Assembly: GCF_002220095.1 (NCBI RefSeq)
Contig: NZ_CP022372.1
Location: forward strand, 1,832,501-1,896,500
Direction of reading: 5' to 3'
Length of the DNA: 64,000 bases
From: Bosea sp. AS-1
GTDB taxonomy: Bacteria; Pseudomonadota; Alphaproteobacteria; Rhizobiales; Beijerinckiaceae
In this document: piece after piece, positions 1-8,382 of the stretch
Position numbering within the stretch: the stretch's first letter is position 1
Layout: each line of letters opens with the position of its first letter
Translations under genes and position numbers: made by a program
The notes under the pieces: generated by a model
Seen by the model: only the letters and a program-made list of their open reading frames with translations
What the model was told of the DNA's origin: nothing
The model's database searches: none

Positions 1-1875
1 TTGATCGACACGGTTCCAGCCATGATCTGGAGCATGACGGCCGAAGGACATCCCGCTTATCTCAACAAACGGATGACGGAGGTGACCGGCGCAACGCTTG
101 AGACCGTTACCGCCCCAGACGGTTCTCTATCGTTGAAGGAGATAATTCATCCCGATTTTATGGATGTGGCGGGGGAGGCATTCGCCAAATCCGTGGTGAC
201 GGCAACTCCGTACAACATCAAATATCTTCAGCATCGCGCCGACGGCAGCTATCGCTGGACCGAGACGCGTGCTGAAGCTCTGCGGAACGAGGCGGGCGAG
301 ATCGTCCGGTGGTATGGGGTCTCCGTCGACATCCATGATCTGATCACCACGCAGACGGAGCTGCACTTCCGCAAGCAGGAGCTGACACGGCTGGTCGATT
401 TGGTACCGAGCTATCTCTGGCAGTTGACGCCGGCCGGCGAGCCGAATTTCTTCAACCGCCGCCTCATCGATTTCCTGGGCGTCGAGGAAAGCGATCCGGA
501 AGAACCGGCGACAGAGCAATATGCGGCGGCGCTGAGGGCTGCCATTCATCCGGACGATGCCGAGCACCTGTGGGCCGAGCTGAAGCATTGCCTGCTCAGT
601 GGTCAGCCTTTCGCGATGCGCTATCGCCTGCGCCGCCACGACGGCATCTATCGCTGGATGGACGGGCGCGCGGAGCCACTGCGCGATGAAGGCGGCACCA
701 TCATTCAGTGGTACGGACTGTCCCACGACATCGACGATCAGCTCCGGGTGGAGGAGGCGCTCAGGGAGAGTGAACGCTCGCTGCGCCAACTGGTTGAGAC
801 GTTGCCTGCGCTGATCTACTGCGCCACGCCGGACGGGGAGCCGATCTACCGCAGCGAGAAGCTGCGCGCGTTCCTCGGCTTCGGGCTCGAGGACAAGGAC
901 GAGGAGGGTAGAGCGCGCCTGACCGGCACCCTCGATGCGATCATCCACCCCGACGACCTCCCCATCGTCAAGGAGAGATATGCGTCCTCGCTGGCGACGG
1001 GGTCCCCCTACGCGATGAAGCACCGGCTGCGGCGGGCGGATGGCGCATATCGCTGGGTCGAGACGCGCGCCGCGGCCATGCGGAACGTCGAGGGGGAGAT
1101 CGTCCAGTGGAACGGCATCTGCTTCGACATCGAAGATCAGGTGCGGGCGCAGGAAACGCTGACCCTGACGCAGGAGCGGCTGGCGCGTGCGGCGCAGGCG
1201 GCGAGCCTCGCGGAGCTCTCCGCATCGATCGCCCATGAGGTCAACCAGCCGCTCGCCGCCGTGGTCGCTAACTCGCATGCCTGTCAGCGCTGGCTCACGT
1301 CGGACCCGCCCAATCTTGAACGGGCGCAGAAGACGGTCGAACGCATCATCCGCGACGCGAATTCCGCCGCCGACGTCGTCGGCCGGGTCCGCGCGCTGTT
1401 CAGGCAGACGGTCGAGGCGCGAAGCCTTTGCCAGCTCGACACCATTATTGGCGAGGCGCGGGATCTGATGGCGGAGGAAGTGACCCGGCGCCGCATCCGC
1501 ATCGCGCTGGACGTCGAGGCCGGGCTTCCGCCACTGGCCCTGGACCGGATCCAGCTTCAGCAGGTGCTCGTCAACCTGATCCGCAACGGAATGGAGGCGA
1601 TGGAGTCTGCACCGCGTGGAGTGCTTCAGATCCGATCCATGCGCGCCGGCGACCTCGTCAGGACGGAGGTGCGGGATACAGGTGAGGGCATCGGCGCTCC
1701 GGAGAAAGTCTTCGAGCCCTTCTTCTCGACCAAATCCAACGGAATGGGCATGGGGCTGGCGATATCGCGTACGATCATCGAATCCCATGGCGGGCATCTC
1801 TGGGCCGAGAACAATCAGCCTTGTGGGGCGACGTTCATCTTCACCTTGCCTGTTGAAAGCGAAAGCAAATCATGA
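1..1875 (+). CDS. PAS-PAS-PAS sensor histidine kinase (5' end at window edge)
   Basis: The product senses a signal and phosphorylates a partner response regulator, most likely one of the three that follow. Three PAS folds are visible at about residues 1-120, 128-250 and 262-385; each ends in a PAC-like stretch (HRADGSYRW, LRRHDGIYRW, LRRADGAYRW). A HisKA domain carries the H-box IAHEVNQPL with the phospho-accepting His at about residue 412. The ATPase domain shows the N-box LIRNGMEAM, DTGEGIG and a GMGMGLAIS glycine box. There is no membrane segment in the visible part, so a cytoplasmic kinase is likely. The reading frame opens with TTG at base 1, so the true start may lie upstream of the window. 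The stop overlaps the next ATG by four bases, which indicates translational coupling. The ligand cannot be told from sequence. Confidence 0.93.
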   Translation: MIDTVPAMIWSMTAEGHPAYLNKRMTEVTGATLETVTAPDGSLSLKEIIHPDFMDVAGEAFAKSVVTATPYNIKYLQHRADGSYRWTETRAEALRNEAGEIVRWYGVSVDIHDLITTQTELHFRKQELTRLVDLVPSYLWQLTPAGEPNFFNRRLIDFLGVEESDPEEPATEQYAAALRAAIHPDDAEHLWAELKHCLLSGQPFAMRYRLRRHDGIYRWMDGRAEPLRDEGGTIIQWYGLSHDIDDQLRVEEALRESERSLRQLVETLPALIYCATPDGEPIYRSEKLRAFLGFGLEDKDEEGRARLTGTLDAIIHPDDLPIVKERYASSLATGSPYAMKHRLRRADGAYRWVETRAAAMRNVEGEIVQWNGICFDIEDQVRAQETLTLTQERLARAAQAASLAELSASIAHEVNQPLAAVVANSHACQRWLTSDPPNLERAQKTVERIIRDANSAADVVGRVRALFRQTVEARSLCQLDTIIGEARDLMAEEVTRRRIRIALDVEAGLPPLALDRIQLQQVLVNLIRNGMEAMESAPRGVLQIRSMRAGDLVRTEVRDTGEGIGAPEKVFEPFFSTKSNGMGMGLAISRTIIESHGGHLWAENNQPCGATFIFTLPVESESKS

Positions 1876-2513
1876 CCGTTGACGACGCCATCGTGTTCGT
1901 CGTCGACGACGACGAGGCTCTCAGGGAAGCGCTAGGCGAGCTGCTGGCGGCAAACGGGGTCCAGTCTGCCTTGTTCCCGTCGGCTGGCGACTATATCCGC
2001 GCGGACAAGCCCGACCTCCCGGCCTGCCTCATCCTCGATGTCGAGCTTCCCGATATCAACGGCCTCGAGCTGCAACGGCAGATCGCGCAGGGAGACTATC
2101 CGCCGATCGTGTTCATCACGGGACATGGCGACATTCCTTCGTCGGTCCGCGCCATCAAGCATGGTGCCGTTGACTTCCTGACCAAGCCTTTCAGCGATAC
2201 GGCGCTGCTGGGAGCAATCCGCTCAGCGATCGCGCAGGATCGGGAGACAAGGATAAGGCGCGCCGAGCTCGCGCTGTTGAGACAACGCTATTGCGAACTC
2301 TCGCCGCGGGAGCGTGAAGTCCTTCCCCTGGTGGTGAGCGGGCTCCTCAACAAGCAGGCCGCCGCCGAGCTCGGCATCAGCGAAGTCACTCTCCAGATCC
2401 ATAGAAGAAGCGTCATGCGGAAAATGGCGGCGTCATCGCTCGCCGACCTGGTGCGTATCGCAGAGCGATTGGAAATCCCGATCCAGCATTCGCGCCGGAT
2501 GGGAGGAAACTGA
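1872..2513 (+). CDS. FixJ/NarL-family response regulator
   Basis: This is a two-domain transcription regulator of 213 aa. The receiver domain (about 1-125) has the acidic cluster VVDDDE, the phospho-acceptor Asp at about residue 56 (ILDVELPD) and the Lys of TKPF. A LuxR-type helix-turn-helix follows at about 145-205, with the typical LSPREREVL entry and the KQAAAELGISEVT recognition region. It starts at ATG 1872, inside the stop of the kinase gene, so it is the most probable cognate regulator. It resembles FixJ and TodT/NodW regulators. The target genes are unknown. Confidence 0.93.
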   Translation: MTVDDAIVFVVDDDEALREALGELLAANGVQSALFPSAGDYIRADKPDLPACLILDVELPDINGLELQRQIAQGDYPPIVFITGHGDIPSSVRAIKHGAVDFLTKPFSDTALLGAIRSAIAQDRETRIRRAELALLRQRYCELSPREREVLPLVVSGLLNKQAAAELGISEVTLQIHRRSVMRKMAASSLADLVRIAERLEIPIQHSRRMGGN

Positions 2514-2515
2514 GT

Positions 2516-2905
2516 TTGGACAAGCATAAACACGTCGTGGCTGTCGTCGATGACGATCCGAGATTGCTCGAATCGCTGGAGGACCTGCTCGAATCGGCCG
2601 GCTATGCGGTCCGCAGTTTCTCCTCCGCGATGGCACTGATCCGGTCCGGTATCTCCGGTCTGCACCTTCTGATCACGGATATCGGCATGCCCGGCATGGA
2701 TGGATTTGAGTTGCGCGACTTCGTGAACAGGGAGCGCCCGGAATTGCCGGTCTTCCTGCTTACTGGCCGCCACGAAATCGCGGAGCAGATCAGGGCCAAG
2801 GCTGTGAAAACGTTCTTCTGCAAGCCGTTCGACGGCCAGACACTGCTCGCAGCAATTGCAAACGCACTGAACAAAGGAGAGGTGGACAATGAATGCGATC
2901 GCTGA
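2516..2905 (+). CDS. Single-domain response regulator (receiver only)
   Basis: A stand-alone receiver of 129 aa with every canonical residue: VVDDD acidic pocket, acceptor Asp at about residue 55 (ITDIGMPGMDG), Thr in LLTGRH and Lys in CKPF. It has no output domain, so it probably relays or drains phosphate within this four-gene phosphorelay. The start is TTG, two bases after the previous stop and preceded by GGGAGGAAAC, a strong ribosome site. Its 3' end overlaps the next gene by 17 bases. Confidence 0.9.
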   Translation: MDKHKHVVAVVDDDPRLLESLEDLLESAGYAVRSFSSAMALIRSGISGLHLLITDIGMPGMDGFELRDFVNRERPELPVFLLTGRHEIAEQIRAKAVKTFFCKPFDGQTLLAAIANALNKGEVDNECDR

Positions 2906-3587
2906 CCGATCACTCTCTTGGAGGTTGGAGCCATCCGCCGCGCACCGCAACGGCGGAACAGGCCACCCTCTCGTGATCATTGTCGATGACGACGCCTCGG
3001 TGTGCGAAGCGTTATCCGAACTGATGCTGTCCGCCGGTTTCGAGGCGGTTTCCTTTAGCTCGACACAAGCGTTGCTTCAGACGAACGTGCTCGAAAACCC
3101 CGGATGCCTCATCCTCGACGTGCGTATGCCTGGATCGAGCGGCCTGGATCTCCAGCATCATCTGACGAGCCGGGGAAATCCCAAGCCGATCATCTTCCTA
3201 ACTGCGCATGGCGACATACCCATGACCGTTCAGGCCATGAAGGCCGGCGCCGTCGATTTCCTGACGAAGCCGGTTCGCGATCAGACCCTTCTGGATGCCG
3301 TCGGAACGGCGATAGCGCTCGACGCGGCCCGAAGGATCGAAGCGGCCAGGGTCAAATGCTATCTTGAGCGTCTGCGGACGCTGACGCCGCGAGAACGAGA
3401 AGTCCTGTACGAAGTGGCGCGGGGACGCCTCAACAAGCAAATCGCCTACGATCTCGGTATCAGCGAGGTAACGGTCAAGCTGCACAGAGGCAACCTCATG
3501 AGGAAAATGGAAGTTGCCTCCATCGGAGAACTCATACGCGCGTGGGAAGCCTTGCCGGTCACCGAGAAGGAGGCCAATGCAGCCTGA
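2889..3587 (+). CDS. FixJ-family response regulator
   Basis: A second two-domain regulator (232 aa) in the same operon. It has a roughly 25-residue N-terminal extension before the receiver, the acceptor Asp at about residue 77 (LILDVRMPGSSG), TAHGD and TKPV. The C-terminal LuxR helix-turn-helix begins at LTPREREVL. It is clearly related to the regulator at 1872-2513, so the operon probably arose by duplication. ATG 2889 is preceded by AAAGGAGAGG at good spacing, which decides the start even though it lies inside the upstream gene. A GC-rich hairpin follows at 3624-3646. Confidence 0.93.
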   Translation: MNAIADRSLSWRLEPSAAHRNGGTGHPLVIIVDDDASVCEALSELMLSAGFEAVSFSSTQALLQTNVLENPGCLILDVRMPGSSGLDLQHHLTSRGNPKPIIFLTAHGDIPMTVQAMKAGAVDFLTKPVRDQTLLDAVGTAIALDAARRIEAARVKCYLERLRTLTPREREVLYEVARGRLNKQIAYDLGISEVTVKLHRGNLMRKMEVASIGELIRAWEALPVTEKEANAA

Positions 3588-3623
3588 CCGCATGCGCGAA
3601 CCGGGCGACGGCGCAATGATGAT

Positions 3624-3646
3624 GCGCCCCCTTTTCCAGGGGGCGC
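3624..3646. terminator. GC-rich hairpin between convergent genes
   Basis: An 8-bp perfect stem (GCGCCCCC / GGGGGCGC) with a 7-base loop sits between the convergent regulator operon and the SnoaL-like gene. No long T-run follows on either side, so the terminator call is likely but not certain. Confidence 0.6.
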
Positions 3647-3655
3647 GAGGTTTCG

Positions 3656-4081
3656 TCAGGCGGCGTGCTGGCGCTTCGGCAGGAAGTCGTCGGCATCCTC
3701 GGCATGGGGAAAAGCAGTGACAGTCTCTCCCGCGATCTGCCAGCTTCCGGCTTCCTTGCGCAGCCGTAGCTCATAGAGCGCAGGCGGCGCGTGCGGGCTC
3801 ATTCGCCGGTACAGCAGTGCCGTTGCGTGGTCGCCCTGCTGCTCGACATGCAGGACCCGATGCTCGGTCGACAGCGGCGCGTCGCCGGCGGCACCGCGAG
3901 CGGCAAATTCCGCCATCACCGCGGCACGCGGGGCGCGCTCGACATGCCCCTTGCCGCTGACGAAGAGGATCGACTGATCGCTCGTATAGAGGGCTTCCAT
4001 TCTGTCGGTCTGGTAGTGGCTACCGTATTCGACCACCTTCCCGATGAACACGTCGATTTCAGGATCATATTTTGCGGTCAT
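3656..4081 (-). CDS. SnoaL/NTF2-like protein
   Basis: A 141-aa protein of the alpha+beta cone type (SnoaL-like or DUF4440-like). Visible traits are an N-terminal helix followed by YGSHYQTDRMEALYTSD, a WxIAGETVTAFP strand near the C-terminus and the general size of the family. These proteins act as small hydrolases, isomerases or ligand-binding subunits; a catalytic role here is not demonstrable. It lies 35 bases downstream of the SDR gene on the same strand, so the two are probably co-transcribed and under the divergent LysR regulator. Confidence 0.72.
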   Translation of the reverse strand: MTAKYDPEIDVFIGKVVEYGSHYQTDRMEALYTSDQSILFVSGKGHVERAPRAAVMAEFAARGAAGDAPLSTEHRVLHVEQQGDHATALLYRRMSPHAPPALYELRLRKEAGSWQIAGETVTAFPHAEDADDFLPKRQHAA

Positions 4082-4116
4082 GATTGATGGCTTTCTTTCT
4101 TGAGGGACCGGCCCGT

Positions 4117-4866
4117 TCAGATCAGGGTGATCCCGCCGTCCACGGCGAGGTTGACGCCTGTGATGAAGGCGCTTTCGTCGGAGCAGAGGAAAAGGGCTGC
4201 CCGCGCCAGATCCTCGGCGTCCCCAATCCGGCCGAACGGAATCATCCGGGCTGCCTGTTCCTCGACCTCGGGCCGCGCGTCGGGCGACAGGCCGAGCTTT
4301 TCCAGGATCGGGGTGTTCGTCGGGCCGGGACTGAGCACATTCACGCGAATGCGCCGGTCCTTGAATTCGAGCGCCCAGTTCCGGGCAAATGCCTCGATCG
4401 CAGCCTTGCTGCCGGCGTAGACGGCGTGGCCGTCCAGGACTTTGTGCGTGGCAATCGAGCTTGTCAGGAGGATTGCTCCGCCCTCGCGCAGCAAAGGCGT
4501 GATCTTCTGCACGCCGAAAAAGGTGCCGCGAGCGTTGGCGGAGAACTGCGCATCATAGTCTCCGGGCGCGACGTCTGCGCTTTGCTGGATACGGATTCCG
4601 CCCGCATTCGCCACATAGATGTCGGCACGTCCGAAACGTTCCTCGATGAACGCGGCGACACGTTCATGCGTGGTGAGATCTGCGATGTCGCCGGTCAGCC
4701 CCGTTGCCTGCCGCCCCAATCTGTTCACGGCCTCGTCGACAGCATCTCGCCGTCGACCGACGATCAGAACGCGGGCGCCTTCGGCGATGAACAGGCTCGC
4801 AGTCGCGAAGCCGATGCCGCTGTTGCCGCCGGTGATGACGGCGACCTTGTTTGTCAATCTTGTCAT
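4117..4866 (-). CDS. SDR-family NAD(P)-dependent oxidoreductase
   Basis: A classical short-chain dehydrogenase of 249 aa. It has the cofactor-binding TGGNSGIG motif near the N-terminus, NAG in the middle, and the catalytic YAGSK (Tyr-x-x-x-Lys) preceded by LLTSS. The C-terminus ends in VDGGITLI, as is usual for the family. The frame is open upstream to 5007, but ATG 4866 begins with MTRLTNKVAVITGG and has ACGGAGG six bases before it, so this is the start. It is transcribed divergently from the LysR gene at 4962. The substrate is unknown. Confidence 0.92.
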   Translation of the reverse strand: MTRLTNKVAVITGGNSGIGFATASLFIAEGARVLIVGRRRDAVDEAVNRLGRQATGLTGDIADLTTHERVAAFIEERFGRADIYVANAGGIRIQQSADVAPGDYDAQFSANARGTFFGVQKITPLLREGGAILLTSSIATHKVLDGHAVYAGSKAAIEAFARNWALEFKDRRIRVNVLSPGPTNTPILEKLGLSPDARPEVEEQAARMIPFGRIGDAEDLARAALFLCSDESAFITGVNLAVDGGITLI

Positions 4867-4961
4867 ATGGACCTCCGTTGGATGGTCCATGACGTGATGA
4901 TGGCCGGGCCGATTGCCCAGCACTCCATGCGTCCTTTCAGTTGTTCCATGGTGTCCGAGCC

Positions 4962-5831
4962 ATGCAGGGCCTGAGCATTTTCGTGCGTGTCGTGGAAGCT
5001 GGGTCATTCACTGCCGGTGCGCGTGTGATGCGCACGAGCCCTTCCGCCGTATCCAAGAGCATGGCCAGATTGGAACGGCGGCTTGGTGCGCGGCTCTTCC
5101 TCCGTTCCACCCGGGCCTTCGGGCTGACGCCGGAGGGCGAAGCCTATTTCGAGCGGATCGCGCCTCTGGTCCGGGCGCTCGATGAAGCGACGGAGAGCCT
5201 ACGCTCCGGTTCCGGCCCGGCCGGACGATTGCGCGTCAGCGTTCCCGCCGATTTCGGCCGCTTCATCGTCGAGGCTTTGACCGAGCGCTTCCGGCAGCAA
5301 CATCCGGGCGTGACGCTCGACATCAGCATGAGCGATCGCCGCGTCGACCTGATCCGCGAGGGATACGATGCGGCGATCAGGATCGGCCAGGTCCCCGATA
5401 GCGGCCTGATCGCCCGGCCGCTCGGCCGCTTGCCGATGATCCTCGTGGCCTCCCCATCATATCTCGCCGCGCGCGGCGTTCCTGAGACGGTCGCTTCGCT
5501 CTCGGATCACGACCATGTCCGCTACCTGTTGCACGGACGGCCCTTTCCCATTGCGTTTGCAAGCGGCGAGCAGATCACACCTCAAGGGACATTCGACACC
5601 GATAGCGGCGAGGCGATGCGGATCGCGGCGCGTAACGGGTTGGGGATCGCACAGTTGCTGCGCGCTTCGGTGACGGCCGAACTGGAGGCGGGTCAACTCA
5701 TTCCAGTCCTGGCAGACCAGCCCTTGCCGTCGGTCCGGGTTCAAATTCTCCATGCTTTCGCCAGGTCGGTTCCAGCACGCGCCGCAGCCTTGTTCCGTTT
5801 CCTGGAATCCGAGGTGCCACGCTGGCGGTAG
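4962..5831 (+). CDS. LysR-family transcriptional regulator
   Basis: A LysR regulator of 289 aa. It has an N-terminal winged helix-turn-helix (LSIFVRVVEAGSF..., with TSPSAVSKSMARLERRLGARLF) and a C-terminal type-2 periplasmic-binding-like effector domain (from about residue 85, GRLRVSVPADFGR). A longer frame from TTG 4941 exists, but the family normally begins two to five residues before the LxxFVxVVExGSF segment, so ATG 4962 is preferred. Divergence from the SDR/SnoaL pair with a gap under 100 bases suggests it controls that pair and itself. Confidence 0.92.
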   Translation: MQGLSIFVRVVEAGSFTAGARVMRTSPSAVSKSMARLERRLGARLFLRSTRAFGLTPEGEAYFERIAPLVRALDEATESLRSGSGPAGRLRVSVPADFGRFIVEALTERFRQQHPGVTLDISMSDRRVDLIREGYDAAIRIGQVPDSGLIARPLGRLPMILVASPSYLAARGVPETVASLSDHDHVRYLLHGRPFPIAFASGEQITPQGTFDTDSGEAMRIAARNGLGIAQLLRASVTAELEAGQLIPVLADQPLPSVRVQILHAFARSVPARAAALFRFLESEVPRWR

Positions 5832-5985
5832 GCACGTCGCGCGGGCAAGCCCGGAGCCGTCGGGGCGGGCCATCGTGGTCGCGCCGGGGAGCGCCCCATT
5901 TGTATCGCTATCGATTCTCGCGCTGGCAGGAAACAGAGCCTGTTTTGCTGAGCAGCATGATCCAACGGGAAAATGTGCGCAAGCA

Positions 5986-6003
5986 TAGGTATCTATATAC
6001 CTA
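5986..6003. promoter_or_regulatory. Inverted repeat, candidate operator
   Basis: TAGGTAT, four bases, ATACCTA: a perfect 7-bp inverted repeat in the AT-rich stretch between the LysR gene and the hydrolase gene. The shape and setting fit a regulator binding site. The regulator is not identified. Confidence 0.45.
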
Positions 6004-6027
6004 ATTGTATTTTTGCCTGCCTCTTCC

Positions 6028-6044
6028 TGTAGGTCTGATCTACA
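6028..6044. promoter_or_regulatory. Second inverted repeat, candidate operator
   Basis: TGTAGGTC, T, GATCTACA: arms match at 7 of 8 positions around a single central base. It lies 42 bases downstream of the first inverted repeat (start to start), about four helical turns. Confidence 0.4.
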
Positions 6045-6270
6045 ATTAGATTATTGAAGTAAAGTCGAGAATTTACGAGTGTTTGCAGGCCTTCCGATTT
6101 CACGGGGCGATCTTCAATCCGTGAATTCCAAGGCCGAAACTTACGGCGAGCGCCTCATTCGCCCCGCATCCCGTCCGATCGAGAACCTCGATTGGGGGGA
6201 AGAGGCGTCCATCAGGTGAAGCGTTCTCGCGAGCTTCGCATCGTCAACCATCCCTCCTCAGGAAGCTCCG

Positions 6271-7254
6271 ATGCCGAACAACGAATTTGTCGGTTCGACT
6301 GGCATCAGCCGGCGGGTCCTCATGCATGCCGGCGCCAGCGCGGCGGCTGCGCTTTCCTTTCCGGCCTCGATACGGCCTGCCATTCCCGCCACGCCCTTTC
6401 AGGACAGTAGAAGGACTAAACGCATGAACTACGTGACGACCAAAGACGGGGTCGAGATCTTTTACAAGGACTGGGGGCCGAAATCGGCCCAGCCGCTCGT
6501 CTTCCATCACGGGTGGCCGTTGAGCTCCGACGACTGGGACGCCCAGATGCTCTTCTTCCTGGCACAGGGTTTTCGCGTCGTCGCTCATGATCGGCGTGGG
6601 CATGGCCGTTCGAGCCAGGTTGGGGACGGTCATGACATGGATCACTACGCCGCTGACGCCGCTGCCGTCGTCGACCATCTCGACCTGCGCAATGCCGTCC
6701 ATATCGGCCACTCGACCGGCGGGGGCGAGGCTACGCGCTATGTCGCTCGTCACGGGAAGGGGCGCACGACAAAGCTCGTTCTCATCGGCGCCGTGCCTCC
6801 GCTCATGCTCAAGACGGACAGAAATCCGGGTGGGTTGCCCATCGAGGTCTTCGATGGCTTCAGGAAGAGCCTCGCCGCCAACCGCAGCCAGTTCTATGTC
6901 GACGTCGCCGCGGGGCCGTTCTACGGGTTCAATCGCCCGGGCGCGGACGTCAAAACCAGCCTGGTCCAGAACTGGTGGCGACAGGGCATGACGGGGAGCG
7001 CGAAGGCGCAATACGACGGGATCAAGGCCTTTTCCGAGACCGACTTCACCGAGGACCTCAAGCTCGTCGATGTGCCGACGCTCATCATGCATGGCGACGA
7101 CGATCAGGTGGTTCCGATCCAGGATAGCGCCCCTCTTTCGGCCAAGCTGCTGAAGAAGGCGACGCTCAAGGTGTATAGCGGCTATCCCCATGGAATGGCG
7201 ACCACTCACGCCGACGTGATCAATCGGGATTTGCTGTCTTTCATCCACAGCTAA
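6271..7254 (+). CDS. Haloperoxidase-type alpha/beta hydrolase, probable Tat substrate
   Basis: The 276-residue core beginning MNYVTTKDG is a cofactor-free chloroperoxidase/esterase fold. It shows the nucleophile elbow GHSTGGG (Ser at about 148 of the long form), acid IMHGDDD and base His in YPHGMA. The frame extends 51 residues upstream, giving a leader with SRRVLMHAG and a short alanine-rich hydrophobic stretch, typical of a twin-arginine signal. The long start (ATG 6271) has CAGGAAGC upstream; the internal ATG 6424 has its own AGAAGGA. Both starts are plausible, so exported and cytoplasmic forms may exist. A hairpin follows the gene at 7262-7297. Confidence 0.88.
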   Translation: MPNNEFVGSTGISRRVLMHAGASAAAALSFPASIRPAIPATPFQDSRRTKRMNYVTTKDGVEIFYKDWGPKSAQPLVFHHGWPLSSDDWDAQMLFFLAQGFRVVAHDRRGHGRSSQVGDGHDMDHYAADAAAVVDHLDLRNAVHIGHSTGGGEATRYVARHGKGRTTKLVLIGAVPPLMLKTDRNPGGLPIEVFDGFRKSLAANRSQFYVDVAAGPFYGFNRPGADVKTSLVQNWWRQGMTGSAKAQYDGIKAFSETDFTEDLKLVDVPTLIMHGDDDQVVPIQDSAPLSAKLLKKATLKVYSGYPHGMATTHADVINRDLLSFIHS

Positions 7255-7261
7255 GGTAACG

Positions 7262-7297
7262 TTGAAGGGAGCTGGTCAATATGACCGCTCCCTTCAA
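7262..7297 (+). terminator. Long hairpin after the hydrolase gene
   Basis: TTGAAGGGAGC pairs with GCTCCCTTCAA, continued by GGTCA/TGACC with one bulged T and a 3-base loop, giving 16 paired bases. It starts seven bases after the stop codon. There is no T-run, so it may act as a terminator or as a 3' mRNA stabiliser. Confidence 0.65.
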
Positions 7298-7441
7298 GTT
7301 CGAGAGCGCCAACCTCAAGTGGCTGCTGACTTTGTGGGCAGCCTTTTTGGTGGCCGCAGCTGAAAAAATTATAACGCAATTTCAATTATATACGTGTTCG
7401 TAGATATGTCCGGCCCGGCCCACCATTCTCCGACATCTCCG

Positions 7442-7774
7442 CTAGGCCGCGATCTTGATCCGCCCCTTCATGTTGGGGTGGAACCGGCAATAGTATTCGA
7501 CCGTGTCCCCGGCGGTTGCGACATGCATTGCCGTCTTGCCGGGCGGGATCAGGACGTCCCAGCCGCCCTTGACGGTTGCCGTGTGGGCGAACGGGTCCTT
7601 GTTGATCCATTCGATGGTCTCGCCGGCCTTCACCTCGATCTCGGCCGGCATGAAGACGAGCTTGTCGATCGTGACATGCACCTTCCCGTCATGAGCGCTG
7701 GCGAAACGGCCGCCAGCGAGAACGGCGGCGCCCACGGCGAGAGCCTGCCGCCGGTTGAGAGTGCCACCCGTCAT
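7442..7774 (-). CDS. Cupredoxin (plastocyanin-like type-1 copper protein)
   Basis: A 110-aa exported blue-copper domain. The N-terminus has NRRQALAVGAAVLAGG, a twin-arginine-like signal ending near SAHDG. The copper ligands are all visible: His64 (PFAHT), Cys96 (YYC), His99 (RFHP) and Met102, in the C-R-F-H-P-N-M arrangement of pseudoazurin/plastocyanin-like proteins. It probably carries electrons or buffers copper in the periplasm. ATG 7774 overlaps the stop of the DUF4142 gene by four bases, so the pair is translationally coupled. A longer upstream frame is only a shadow of the DUF4142 gene. Confidence 0.9.
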   Translation of the reverse strand: MTGGTLNRRQALAVGAAVLAGGRFASAHDGKVHVTIDKLVFMPAEIEVKAGETIEWINKDPFAHTATVKGGWDVLIPPGKTAMHVATAGDTVEYYCRFHPNMKGRIKIAA

Positions 7775-8298
7775 TTCAGCTCTGCCGCGACATGTTCGGC
7801 GTGCTGCTGGTGGCCCTGGAACAGCTTCAGCCCGGTTTCCAGCAGGCCCTTCAGCTCGGGGTTCTGAGCCGACGGGATGAGCAGGGTCTCGAGGGCGCCG
7901 TTGACCTGCTTGTGGAAGGCCACCTCGTTGGCGATGTAGGCCTTGTCGAAGGCGGCGCCCTTGAGCTTGCGGAGCTGGGCAGCCTTCTGCTTGGCGGCCT
8001 TGGCCAGCGCCTGGCTCGTCGGGTTGTCCTCCGGCTTCACATGCAGCTTCTTGACCAGGGCGAGTGCCATGTCGTTGACGGCCTCGTGGTCCTTCCGCAT
8101 CGACTGGGCAAAGGATTTGACCTCGGCGTTCCTCGTCTTCGACAGGGCGAGCTTCGCCGCCTGCACGTCGATGACGCCGGCGCTGTAGGCGATATGCGCG
8201 ATCTGCGGGTCCGTCGGCTTGTCGGCGGCGCTGGCGGGCCCGGCGGCGACGGCAAGCGCGAGCCAGGCCGCACCGAACGTGGAAAGAGCGGTTTTCAT
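7771..8298 (-). CDS. DUF4142 exported ferritin-like protein
   Basis: A 175-aa DUF4142 protein. It has a signal peptide (MKTALSTFGAAWLALAVAAGPASAAD) and a mature helical region with the family pattern: AYSAGVIDVQAAKLALSKTRNAEVKSFA, then DHEAVNDMALAL, then AFDKAYIANEVAFHKQVN. The fold is a four-helix bundle; no reaction is established. ATG 8298 is chosen because GGAGGC sits seven bases upstream; the in-frame ATG 8310 overlaps that site. A candidate ECF promoter lies at 8351-8382, immediately beyond the sigma gene stop, so this gene and the cupredoxin are the probable regulon of the adjacent sigma factor. Confidence 0.88.
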   Translation of the reverse strand: MKTALSTFGAAWLALAVAAGPASAADKPTDPQIAHIAYSAGVIDVQAAKLALSKTRNAEVKSFAQSMRKDHEAVNDMALALVKKLHVKPEDNPTSQALAKAAKQKAAQLRKLKGAAFDKAYIANEVAFHKQVNGALETLLIPSAQNPELKGLLETGLKLFQGHQQHAEHVAAELK

Positions 8299-8350
8299 CG
8301 AAGCCTCCATGGCAACCGGCGGGTGGCCTGCCGGTTTGGGTTGACACCAG

Positions 8351-8382
8351 CATTCGATGCCGGCGTCCCGTGGAGGTTCCCG
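8351..8382 (-). promoter_or_regulatory. Candidate ECF promoter for the DUF4142-cupredoxin pair
   Basis: Read on the minus strand this is GGGAACCTC, 11 bases, GGCATCGAAT. The same two boxes with the same 11-base gap occur upstream of the sigma gene at 9091-9123. GGAAC is the usual -35 core for many ECF sigma factors. The second box sits where the -10 is expected. Confidence 0.7.

Larger units (their letters stand above)
5832..6270. other. 439-base intergenic region with an AT-rich regulatory segment
   Basis: No credible gene is seen here. The first 130 bases have ordinary GC content. The part from about 5975 to 6080 is strongly AT-rich and holds two inverted repeats (5986-6003 and 6028-6044). 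It lies upstream of the haloperoxidase-like gene and is probably its control region. Confidence 0.6.

Noticed and set aside
127..1797. Long minus-strand open frame (556 codons) opposite the histidine kinase
   Set aside because: It is a shadow of the high-GC coding strand. The plus-strand frame has complete PAS, HisKA and ATPase motifs, while the minus frame has no recognisable domain.
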